Source: Pseudomonadota bacterium
Lineage (GTDB): Bacteria; Pseudomonadota; Alphaproteobacteria; Rhodospirillales; Rhodospirillaceae
Assembly (NCBI GenBank): GCA_023396465.1
Contig: JAEWWF010000267.1
Location: 1 to 7,542 of the forward strand
DNA: 7,542 bases
Reading direction: 5' to 3'
Shown here: piece after piece, positions 1 through 5,282 of the stretch
Position numbering within the stretch: position 1 is the first letter of the stretch
Layout: every line of letters begins with the position of its first letter
Made by a program: the position numbers and the translations under genes
Notes under the pieces: generated by a model
Database searches by the model: none
What the model was told of the DNA's origin: nothing
Seen by the model: only the letters and a program-made list of their open reading frames with translations

Positions 1-715
1 TCATATAGGCGGCCTGCCGGCGCATCAGCGGCGCCTCATCGGAGGTGGCCACCACCACCACCGATCGCGCCATGCCCTCCGGCCCGAGGTCGTCCTCGAT
101 GAACTCGCGGGCTTCGCGGCCACGCTCGCCGATCAGGCCGCAGACGATGATGTCGGCCTGGGAATAGCGCGCCAGCATGGACAGCACCGAGCTTTTACCG
201 ACGCCGGACCCGGCGAAGATGCCCATGCGCTGGCCGAGGCAGCAGGTGAGGAAGGTGTTGATGGCGCGGATGCCCACATCCAGCTTGCCGCCCACCCGCT
301 GGCGCCCGTGGGCCGACGGCGGGGTGTTGCGGATGGGATAGGCGGCCTCGCCGGTCGGCAGCGGGCCGAGCCCATCCACCGGCTCGCCCATGGCGTTGAT
401 GACCCGGCCGCGCCAGGCGGTGGTGGGGTAGACGGAGGGCTCGCCGTCCTGGATCTCGGCCCGCGCGCCCAGCGCCACGCCGCCCAGGTTGCTGAACGGC
501 AGCAGCAGGGCCCGCCCTTCACGGAACCCCACCACCTCGCACGGCACGGTGCGGCCATCGCGGGCATGGATGATGATGCGGTCGCCCACCGACACGCTGG
601 TCTGGATACCGCCCACCTCCACCAGCAGACCCTGAACCGCCACCACTCTCCCAAAGATCCTGGTATCGGGCAGCCTTTCGATCTCGGTGAGGATGTTGCG
701 AAGGTGGACGGTCAC
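1..715 (-). CDS. fliI: Flagellum-specific ATPase FliI, N-terminal 238 residues (partial)
   Basis: FliI is the cytoplasmic ATPase of the flagellar type III export apparatus and resembles the F1-ATPase beta subunit. The reading frame runs off the left edge, so roughly the first half of a protein usually about 440-450 residues long is present. Residues 1-100 form the N-terminal beta-barrel-like part. The nucleotide-binding region contains a clear Walker A loop (AGSGVGKS, residues 168-175), and the family-typical GERGREAREFIEDDL stretch follows at 196-210. The start is GTG at 713-715. An in-frame TGA lies three codons upstream (GTG is the first possible start after it), and a GGAG Shine-Dalgarno sits 9 nt before it. 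The gene is divergent from ctrA, with 207 nt between them. No catalytic defect is visible. The beta/alpha choice is made by overall similarity; the export type III ATPase family is secure, and FliI rather than a virulence homologue is supported by the flagellar/chemotaxis context. Confidence 0.95.
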   Translation of the reverse strand, partial: MTVHLRNILTEIERLPDTRIFGRVVAVQGLLVEVGGIQTSVSVGDRIIIHARDGRTVPCEVVGFREGRALLLPFSNLGGVALGARAEIQDGEPSVYPTTAWRGRVINAMGEPVDGLGPLPTGEAAYPIRNTPPSAHGRQRVGGKLDVGIRAINTFLTCCLGQRMGIFAGSGVGKSSVLSMLARYSQADIIVCGLIGERGREAREFIEDDLGPEGMARSVVVVATSDEAPLMRRQAAYM

Positions 716-815
716 CTGATATCACTCCGGCACGCCGAAAAAAGGTCTGAACCCGCGAAACCGAGGGGGTACCTTCCGGCGTTTCCCAATACGATGGTTC
801 GCCTGCGCGGGGCCG

Positions 816-849
816 ATAGTATGCGGTTTCGCGATTAACACGCGGTAAA
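816..849 (-). promoter_or_regulatory. Candidate CtrA box and fliI promoter
   Basis: Positions 835-849 read TTAA-N7-TAAA on the plus strand (TTTA-N7-TTAA on the minus strand). This matches 7 of 8 bases of the full CtrA recognition site TTAA-N7-TTAA described in Caulobacter. On the minus strand it is followed after 13 nt by TACTAT (816-821), a plausible -10 element, so CtrA would sit over the -35 region of a fliI promoter. The same site lies 73 nt before the ctrA start and could also serve autoregulation. Only the match and spacing are seen; binding and start sites are inferred. Confidence 0.4.
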
Positions 850-880
850 GACTCCATTGCACCCCGTGCCCCGGAGTCTT
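848..880 (+). repeat. Inverted repeat 1 in the ctrA leader
   Basis: A perfect 8-bp inverted repeat (AAGACTCC 848-855, GGAGTCTT 873-880) surrounds a second, concentric 4-bp stem (GCAC 859-862, GTGC 866-869) with a CCC loop. The two stems are separated by a symmetric 3x3 internal loop, and both are centred on position 864. No T-run follows, so it does not look like an intrinsic terminator. It could be a folded 5' leader element or a dyad operator. Confidence 0.6.
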
Positions 881-881
881 A

Positions 882-907
882 TCGTTGGTTTGGACTTCCC
901 CCAACGA
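882..907 (+). repeat. Inverted repeat 2 in the ctrA leader, reaching the Shine-Dalgarno
   Basis: TCGTTGG (882-888) and CCAACGA (901-907) are perfect 7-bp arms around a 12-nt loop. The repeat starts two bases after the preceding inverted repeat ends. Its right arm overlaps the first bases of the purine-rich GAGG (906-909) upstream of ctrA, so a folded leader could affect ribosome access. Whether transcription begins upstream of both repeats is not known. Confidence 0.55.
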
Positions 908-922
908 GGTAGGCGAAGACGC

Positions 923-1666
923 ATGCGCGTACTGCTGGTCGAAGACGATCCTCATACGGCGAAGTCGGTGGAGCTGATGCTCCGCCGGGAGGGATGGGTG
1001 GTGGACGCCACCGATCTGGGCGAAGACGGCCTGGAGATCGGCAAGCTCTACGACTACGACATCATCATCCTCGACCTCATGCTGCCCGACATGGACGGGC
1101 TGGAGGTCATTCGCCGGCTGCGGCAGGCACAGGTGGAAACCCCGGTGCTGATCCTTTCGGGCCTGACCGAGCCGGAGAAGAAGATCAAAGGCCTGGGTTC
1201 GGGCGCCGACGACTACCTCACAAAACCGTTCGATGCCGGCGAACTGGTGGCCCGCTGTCAGGCCATCGTGCGTCGCGCCAAGGGCCACGCCCAATCGGTC
1301 GTCAAGGTCGGCCAGCTGGAGGTCAACCTGGATGCCCGCACCGTCGCCGTCGACAGCGAGCCGCTGCACCTGACCGGCAAGGAATACGGCATCCTGGAAC
1401 TGCTGGCCCTGCGCAAGGGCTCCACCCTGACCAAGGAGCAGTTCCTAAACCACCTCTACGGCGGCATTGACGAGCCGGAATTGAAGATCATCGACGTCTT
1501 CATCTGCAAACTGCGCAAGAAGCTCACCCAGGCCACCGGCGGCGACAATTACATCGAAACGGTGTGGGGCCGCGGCTATGTGCTGCGGGAGCCGGTGCCG
1601 GCCGGCACGGTGCGCGGCAGCGGCTCCGACGCCACATCCGGCCCCCAAGCGAGCGCCCGCGTTTAG
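923..1666 (+). CDS. ctrA: CtrA-type cell-cycle/motility response regulator
   Basis: This is an OmpR/PhoB-class transcription factor of the CtrA family, phosphorylated through the CckA-ChpT relay in alphaproteobacteria that have it. Residues 1-118 are the receiver, with acidic pocket E8/D9, phospho-acceptor D51 (DLMLPDMDG), S79 and K101. The linker RRAKGHAQSV (117-126) and the DNA-binding winged helix (about 126-222) follow, including the near-invariant LTGKEY, LNHLYGG, EPELKIIDVFICKLRKK and ETVWGRGYVL blocks. ATG 923 is chosen because the protein then begins MRVLLVEDD, as CtrA proteins do. The frame is open upstream to a TTG at 857, but that would add 22 unfamiliar residues. Purine-rich GAGG and AGGCGA stretches precede the ATG. 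The length is 247 residues against 231 in Caulobacter; the excess is a Gly/Ser/Ala-rich tail after residue 224 ending SARV. Family assignment is very secure; its regulon in this organism is inferred. Confidence 0.95.
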   Translation: MRVLLVEDDPHTAKSVELMLRREGWVVDATDLGEDGLEIGKLYDYDIIILDLMLPDMDGLEVIRRLRQAQVETPVLILSGLTEPEKKIKGLGSGADDYLTKPFDAGELVARCQAIVRRAKGHAQSVVKVGQLEVNLDARTVAVDSEPLHLTGKEYGILELLALRKGSTLTKEQFLNHLYGGIDEPELKIIDVFICKLRKKLTQATGGDNYIETVWGRGYVLREPVPAGTVRGSGSDATSGPQASARV

Positions 1667-1721
1667 GTCCAGCCCTTTCGCCCGGGCTTGACCCCGGTTC
1701 TCCTCAACGGCCAGGCATCAA

Positions 1722-1779
1722 CCGCGACACCCACCCAAGGGGGAAGGCTTCGGCATCCTCCCTTGGGTGAGTGTCGCGG
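1722..1779 (+). repeat. 58-nt imperfect palindrome with UUCG tetraloop downstream of ctrA
   Basis: A long stem begins with nine perfect pairs (CCGCGACAC 1722-1730 with GTGTCGCGG 1771-1779). It continues after one mismatch through nearly contiguous pairing of 1732-1743 with 1758-1769, and ends in C(TTCG)G at 1748-1753. I count 27 opposed positions with three mismatches (1731/1770, 1744/1757, 1746/1755) and one G-T. It lies 55 nt after the ctrA stop. There is no T-run on either strand, so it is not a standard intrinsic terminator. It may protect the ctrA mRNA 3' end, act as a Rho-linked boundary, or be a dispersed REP-like palindrome. Confidence 0.75.
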
Positions 1780-1927
1780 CGTCATGCGTCTGCGCTCTCA
1801 CGCCGATGTGATGGCCCCGCTCACCGCCTCTGCGTGATCCACCCGCCGGTCCACCCGCGTAGGCTTCCATGTCGCGACACCGAGACCACGGGTACCCGAT
1901 CTCCCAACCGCCGGCCCGCCCGGCCAC

Positions 1928-1934
1928 AAGAGGA
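1928..1934 (+). promoter_or_regulatory. Shine-Dalgarno deciding the FAS1 gene start
   Basis: AAGAGGA lies 7 nt before ATG 1942. The same frame is open further upstream, but only this ATG has a good ribosome-binding site and begins a signal peptide. Confidence 0.7.
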
Positions 1935-1941
1935 TCGTAGC

Positions 1942-2439
1942 ATGACGCTGAGCACCGCCTTGCGTGCGGCCGTGATTGCCGCCCCCATGGCCCTGATCGC
2001 CGCCCTGCCCGTCAGGGCCGCCGACATCGTCGACACCGCCGCCGCCAACGCCGACTTCGAGACCCTGGTGGCGGCAGTGAGCGCCGCCGATCTGGTCGAG
2101 ACCCTGAAGGGCGAAGGGCCCTTCACCGTCTTCGCCCCCACCGACGACGCCTTCGCGGCCCTGCCGGCCGGCACCCTGGACGATCTGCTGAAGCCCGAGG
2201 CCAAGGCACAGCTTACGGGCATCCTCACGTATCATGTGGTGCCGAGGCGCATCATGGCGGCGGACATCGCCATGGGGCAAACATCGGTGGAAACGGTGAA
2301 CGGGCAGGCGTTGAACGTGCAGAAAACCGCCGACGGCGTGCTTGTCAACGGCGCCCGCGTCACCACGGCCGACATCGCCGTCGACAACGGGGTGATCCAC
2401 GTCATCGACGCCGTCGTATTGCCACCCGAACAGAACTGA
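1942..2439 (+). CDS. Secreted fasciclin (FAS1) domain protein
   Basis: This is a 165-residue exported protein made of one FAS1 domain, a fold linked to adhesion and extracellular matrix interactions; the precise role of bacterial single-domain versions is mostly unknown. Residues 1-26 look like a Sec signal peptide: a short basic start with R8, a hydrophobic core AAVIAAPMALIAAL, and a likely type I cleavage site VRA|AD after residue 26. The mature part shows the FAS1 hallmarks. The H1 block is GPFTVFAPTDDAFAALP (59-75), the YH motif is at 97-98 within ILTYHVVP, and the H2-like end is GVIHVIDAVVLPP (150-162). There is no lipobox cysteine and no membrane anchor, so a periplasmic or secreted location is inferred. 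It stands alone between ctrA and a terminator, probably monocistronic. No recognisable promoter was found in 1780-1927. Confidence 0.92.
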   Translation: MTLSTALRAAVIAAPMALIAALPVRAADIVDTAAANADFETLVAAVSAADLVETLKGEGPFTVFAPTDDAFAALPAGTLDDLLKPEAKAQLTGILTYHVVPRRIMAADIAMGQTSVETVNGQALNVQKTADGVLVNGARVTTADIAVDNGVIHVIDAVVLPPEQN

Positions 2440-2518
2440 CCCAGGGGCAGCCCGGACCCCATCCCCGGACCCGGTCGCCTGAACACTGCGAGCCGTCCCG
2501 AATGCGGCTTGCATGACG

Positions 2519-2558
2519 AGACCCGCCGCGCGCCCCCCGCGGCGGGTCTTTTTTTTTC
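2519..2558 (+). terminator. Intrinsic terminator after the FAS1 gene
   Basis: A perfect 12-bp GC-rich stem (AGACCCGCCGCG 2519-2530 with CGCGGCGGGTCT 2538-2549) with a 7-nt loop is followed by a run of nine T (2549-2557). It ends the plus-strand transcript. On the minus strand the A-run precedes the stem and no T-run follows. It is therefore not a good intrinsic terminator for the converging cheR transcript, although the stem could still protect that mRNA end. Confidence 0.92.
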
Positions 2559-2570
2559 TCGTGCCTCGCC

Positions 2571-3422
2571 TCAGCCAGCCACGCCGAGAGAGGCCCCATT
2601 GGCGGCCGCGCCGGGCTTGTTGACGGCATAGACGCCGCGCTGGCCAGGGATGGGCTTGAACTTGTCGGAAATGCCGAGCACCGTCTCCGCGCCGCCCAGA
2701 TAGAGCACACCATCATCGGCAAGCTGCTTCGACATGTTGTCGAGCACCAGGGACTTGGTCGGCTGGTCGAAATAGATCAGCACGTTGCGACAGAAGATGA
2801 CGTCGAACTGGCCGAGCGCCCGAAGATCCTGCAACAGGTTCCATTCCTTGTACTGGACCATGGCGCGCAGGGCGGGATCAATCTCCCACTGGTCATCCTT
2901 CTTCTTGAAGTACTTGACCATCAGTTGGATCGGCAGCCCGCGCTGGACCTCGAACTGGGAGTACAGACCGGCCCGCGCCTTTTGCAGGATTTCGCGGCTG
3001 ATGTCGGTGCCGACGATCTCGGTGCGCCAGCCTTGCAGACGGGCCGAAGCCTCCTTCAGGATGATGGCGAGCGAATAAGGCTCCTGTCCCGACGAGGCGG
3101 CGGCGCACCAGATGCGGAAGCTTTTCTTCGCGGCGCGGGTCTTGATGAGGTTCGGCAGCACCACGTCGCGGAACTGCTCGAACGGCTTCATGTCGCGGAA
3201 GAAAAACGACTCGTTGGTCGTCATCGCCTCGGTAACGTCGCAGGCCAGCGCCTCGTCACGCCGGCGCAACTGCGCCACCAGATCCTCCAGCCCCTTGAAG
3301 CCACGCTTGCGGGCCACCGGCATCAGACGGCTTTCCAGCAGGTACGACTTGTCCTTGGTAAGGACCAGGCCGGACCGCGTCTTCAGCATCTGCGCGACGA
3401 AATCGAAGTCTTCGGGCTTCAT
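2571..3422 (-). CDS. cheR: Chemoreceptor glutamate methyltransferase CheR
   Basis: CheR uses S-adenosylmethionine to methylate glutamates on chemoreceptors, driving adaptation opposite to CheB. The protein has 283 residues, close to the family norm. Residues 1-75 form the N-terminal helical domain and 76-270 the SAM-binding methyltransferase domain. Visible motifs are TTNESFFFRD (68-77), the SAM-binding WCAAASSGQEPYS (105-117), GTDIS (138-142), and FDVIFCRNVLIYF (206-218), the CheR signature around the active face. GVLYLGGAETVLG (238-250) is near the end, and the last dozen residues are a small Gly/Ala tail. The ATG at 3420-3422 begins one base after the cheB stop (TGA-C-ATG), so translation is probably coupled. 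It is the last gene of the visible minus-strand cluster and converges on the FAS1 terminator. Confidence 0.97.
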   Translation of the reverse strand: MKPEDFDFVAQMLKTRSGLVLTKDKSYLLESRLMPVARKRGFKGLEDLVAQLRRRDEALACDVTEAMTTNESFFFRDMKPFEQFRDVVLPNLIKTRAAKKSFRIWCAAASSGQEPYSLAIILKEASARLQGWRTEIVGTDISREILQKARAGLYSQFEVQRGLPIQLMVKYFKKKDDQWEIDPALRAMVQYKEWNLLQDLRALGQFDVIFCRNVLIYFDQPTKSLVLDNMSKQLADDGVLYLGGAETVLGISDKFKPIPGQRGVYAVNKPGAAANGASLGVAG

Positions 3423-3423
3423 G

Positions 3424-4608
3424 TCACACCCGCCTGTTGGCGAACTTGTGAATGTAGGGTGCGACGTCGGGCAACGGCAGGACGGCGCTGCACACGCCGG
3501 CCTGAGCGGTCGCGCCCGGCATGCCCCACACCACGCTGGTCGCCTCGTCCTGGGCGATCACGGTGCCGCCAGCATCGACGATGACCTTGCCCCCGCGCGC
3601 ACCGTCCGCGCCCATGCCGGTCAGAACCACCGCCAGCACACGGCGGCCGTAGACCTTGGCGATGGAGCGGAACATGGGGTCGACCGACGGGCGGCAGAAG
3701 TTTTCCGGCGGGTCCTGGGTCAGCCGCAGGACGCGATCGGTACCACGGGTGTCCACCAGCATGTGCCAGTCACCAGGGGCGATGTAGACCCGCCCCGGCT
3801 GGACGACCTCGCCGTTCTCGCCTTCCTTGGCCGACAGGCCGGTGAGACGGGTGATGTGCTCGGCCAGGATGGTGGTGAAGGTGGCGGGCATATGCTGAGT
3901 GATGAAGATCGGCTGCGTCACCCCTCCCAGCTTCTTGATGCCGCCGAGCACCGAGAACAGCGCTTGCGGTCCGCCGGTGGAGGAGCCGATGGCGATGACA
4001 TCGGGCCGTTCGTTGCTGGCTTGGCGAATCTGGATCTGGGCGGAAGCCTGATGCAGCGACGGCACCCGGCTCGGCGCAGCGGCGGTGGCCGATGCCGGCG
4101 CGGCCGACGCCGGTCGCGGCGCCACGCGCGCCACGCCACCGGTGCCGCGACGGGCGGCCGCTCCCAGCACCTTGACCTTCTCGATCAGTTCCTGCTTGAA
4201 GTCGGCCCCGCCGGTCAACTCACGCGAGGACGACGGCTTGGACACATACTCCGAGGCACCGGCTTCCAGCGCCTTCAGGCTGATCTCGGCATTGCGCAAG
4301 GTGAGAGTCGAGGACATGACGATCTTCACGCCCGGCGCTTTCTTCAGCAGCAGCGGCAGGGCGGTGATGCCGTCCATCACCGGCATCTCGATGTCGAGCA
4401 CGATCACTTCGACATCATAGCGGTCGAGCGCCTGCACGGCGGCCTGCCCGTTGCCCACCGACGCGATCACCGAAATGGCCGGGTCGCTTTCCAGGATTCG
4501 GGTTTCAAGTCCGCGCACGACCGCCGAATCGTCCACCACCATAACACGGTAGGGGTCTGACCCCGTACCCGACGACCGCGCAGTTCCGGCACCCTGGCTG
4601 AACGACAA
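3424..4608 (-). CDS. cheB: Chemotaxis protein-glutamate methylesterase/deamidase CheB
   Basis: CheB removes methyl groups from receptors when its receiver domain is phosphorylated by CheA. With a TTG start it has 394 residues. The receiver (about 20-130) shows acidic pair D26/D27, phospho-acceptor D72 (LDIEMPVMDG), S99 and K124. A Pro/Ala/Ser-rich linker spans about 153-200. The catalytic domain (201-394) has the triad S210 (GSSTGG), H239 (TQHMP) and D335 (LTGMGADG). The TTG at 4606-4608 is preferred because a GGAG-containing purine run lies 8 nt upstream. The next in-frame ATG (residue 23) would remove the first beta strand of the receiver, and the frame further upstream runs through cheY in another phase. 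It starts 32 nt after cheY ends and stops one base before cheR. Confidence 0.96.
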   Translation of the reverse strand: MSFSQGAGTARSSGTGSDPYRVMVVDDSAVVRGLETRILESDPAISVIASVGNGQAAVQALDRYDVEVIVLDIEMPVMDGITALPLLLKKAPGVKIVMSSTLTLRNAEISLKALEAGASEYVSKPSSSRELTGGADFKQELIEKVKVLGAAARRGTGGVARVAPRPASAAPASATAAAPSRVPSLHQASAQIQIRQASNERPDVIAIGSSTGGPQALFSVLGGIKKLGGVTQPIFITQHMPATFTTILAEHITRLTGLSAKEGENGEVVQPGRVYIAPGDWHMLVDTRGTDRVLRLTQDPPENFCRPSVDPMFRSIAKVYGRRVLAVVLTGMGADGARGGKVIVDAGGTVIAQDEATSVVWGMPGATAQAGVCSAVLPLPDVAPYIHKFANRRV

Positions 4609-4616
4609 TGGAAGAA

Positions 4617-4625
4617 CTCCCCCCC
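4617..4625 (-). promoter_or_regulatory. Shine-Dalgarno supporting a TTG start for cheB
   Basis: On the minus strand seven G followed by AG (GGGGGGGAG) lie with the GGAG core 8 nt before the TTG at 4606-4608. It sits inside the short cheY-cheB gap and is the main reason for placing the cheB start there. Confidence 0.65.
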
Positions 4626-4640
4626 GATAAACCGTCTTCT

Positions 4641-5015
4641 TCAGTCCTGCCCGAACAGGCCGACCTGGGCGAACTTCGCTTGCAGGATCTCGCTGTCGAA
4701 CGGCTTCATGATGTATTCGTTGGCCCCGGCCTCGATGGCCTCCTGGATGTGCTCTATGTCGTTCTCGGTGGTGCAGAACACCACCACCGGACGCTCGCCA
4801 CCGGGCAGCTGTCGCAGAGCCCGCAGGAAATCTATGCCGTTCATCACCGGCATGTTCCAGTCGAGCAGGACGGCATCGGGCATGTTGGCCTTGCAGGAGT
4901 CGAGTGCCTGCTGGCCATCTTCCGCCTCGGCCGTGGTGAACTGCAACTCCGTCAGGATCTTCTTCGCAACCATGCGAATGACCTTGGAGTCGTCGACGAT
5001 CAGACAAGACTTCAT
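4641..5015 (-). CDS. cheY: Single-domain chemotaxis response regulator CheY
   Basis: CheY carries the signal from CheA to the flagellar motor switch. It is 124 residues with nothing but a receiver domain. Visible residues are the acidic pair D8/D9, phospho-acceptor D52 (LLDWNMPVMNG), the switch threonines T82/T83 (FCTTEND) and K104 (IMKPFD). The Trp-Asn after the phospho-Asp and NEYIMKPF are typical of alphaproteobacterial CheY. The ATG at 5013-5015 gives the usual beginning MKSCLIVDDS; the ribosome-binding site is only moderate (GGGGTGA about 10 nt upstream). It is followed after 32 nt by cheB and separated from cheA by 267 nt, which suggests that cheY-cheB-cheR may have a promoter of its own. 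Confidence 0.96.
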   Translation of the reverse strand: MKSCLIVDDSKVIRMVAKKILTELQFTTAEAEDGQQALDSCKANMPDAVLLDWNMPVMNGIDFLRALRQLPGGERPVVVFCTTENDIEHIQEAIEAGANEYIMKPFDSEILQAKFAQVGLFGQD

Positions 5016-5051
5016 GCCAGCACTTTCACCCCTGCATGGTCGCGGACGGTC

Positions 5052-5066
5052 CCGGCGGGCCGCCGG
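5052..5066 (-). repeat. Short GC inverted repeat in the cheY leader
   Basis: CCGGCGG and CCGCCGG flank a single central base, which can fold as a 6-bp stem with a 3-nt loop. It lies about 37 nt upstream of the cheY start. GC-rich dyads of this size arise easily in such DNA, so a role is uncertain. Confidence 0.35.
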
Positions 5067-5085
5067 ACGGTGGCGGATGCCGAGA

Positions 5086-5114
5086 CTTAAATCTTACAAC
5101 CTCAGGCCCGTCAA
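5086..5114 (-). promoter_or_regulatory. Candidate sigma-70-like promoter for cheY-cheB-cheR
   Basis: On the minus strand TTGACG (5109-5114) is a strong -35 match, and TTTAAG (5086-5091) is a weak -10 at 17-nt spacing. Transcription would start near 5078 and leave a leader of about 60 nt before cheY. This is the only AT-rich patch in the cheA-cheY gap. The assignment rests on sequence likeness alone. Confidence 0.3.
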
Positions 5115-5193
5115 GAAGAACGCCCCCGTCCTCCGCCGCGCCCGCCGAACTGGTCCCTCGCGCGCCGGGATCGCGTCCCCCACCGGCCGCGAA

Positions 5194-5221
5194 GCCGGAG
5201 TCATCATAAGGAAACTCCGGC
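5194..5221 (-). repeat. Inverted repeat in the cheA-cheY gap (second after cheA)
   Basis: GCCGGAGT (5194-5201) and ACTCCGGC (5214-5221) are perfect 8-bp arms around a 12-nt loop. In the direction of transcription this follows the other hairpin of the gap by 14 nt. No T-run follows on the minus strand. Possible roles are mRNA 3' end protection, processing or partial termination. Confidence 0.55.
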
Positions 5222-5235
5222 GCCCGCCGCAACTT

Positions 5236-5270
5236 CCGGATGAGGGTTCGGCGATCAAATCCTCATCCGG
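5236..5270 (-). repeat. Inverted repeat just downstream of cheA
   Basis: CCGGATGAGG (5236-5245) and CCTCATCCGG (5261-5270) are perfect 10-bp arms around a 15-nt loop, beginning 12 nt after the cheA stop codon. There is no T-run, so it is not a canonical intrinsic terminator. Its position suggests a boundary of the cheA message. Confidence 0.6.
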
Positions 5271-5282
5271 CAGCCGTTGCGG

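Noticed and set aside
735..765. T6 run in the fliI leader (minus strand) as a possible attenuator
   Set aside because: The sequence before it forms only a very weak stem, so it does not qualify as an intrinsic terminator.
857..922. Longer ctrA start at TTG 857
   Set aside because: It would add 22 residues with no likeness to CtrA N-termini and would run through both leader hairpins; ATG 923 gives MRVLLVEDD, the family beginning.
2445..2512. Short repeats (CCGGACCC twice, AGCCG/CGGCT) after the FAS1 stop
   Set aside because: Arms of five to eight bases in very GC-rich DNA are expected by chance and have no special position apart from preceding the terminator.
3112..4560. 482-codon plus-strand open frame opposite cheB/cheR
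   Set aside because: Antisense shadow of cheR and cheB, both of which have intact catalytic motifs.
5026..5037. Three-codon upstream ORF (ATG-CAG-GGG-TGA) ahead of cheY
   Set aside because: It overlaps the only candidate ribosome-binding site of cheY and has none of its own; most likely chance.
5026..5232. 68-codon minus-strand open frame between cheA and cheY
   Set aside because: It needs a TTG start without a Shine-Dalgarno, its product is Gly/Pro/Arg-rich with no recognisable motif, and it covers hairpin and candidate promoter sequence. Open frames of this size are common in high-GC DNA.
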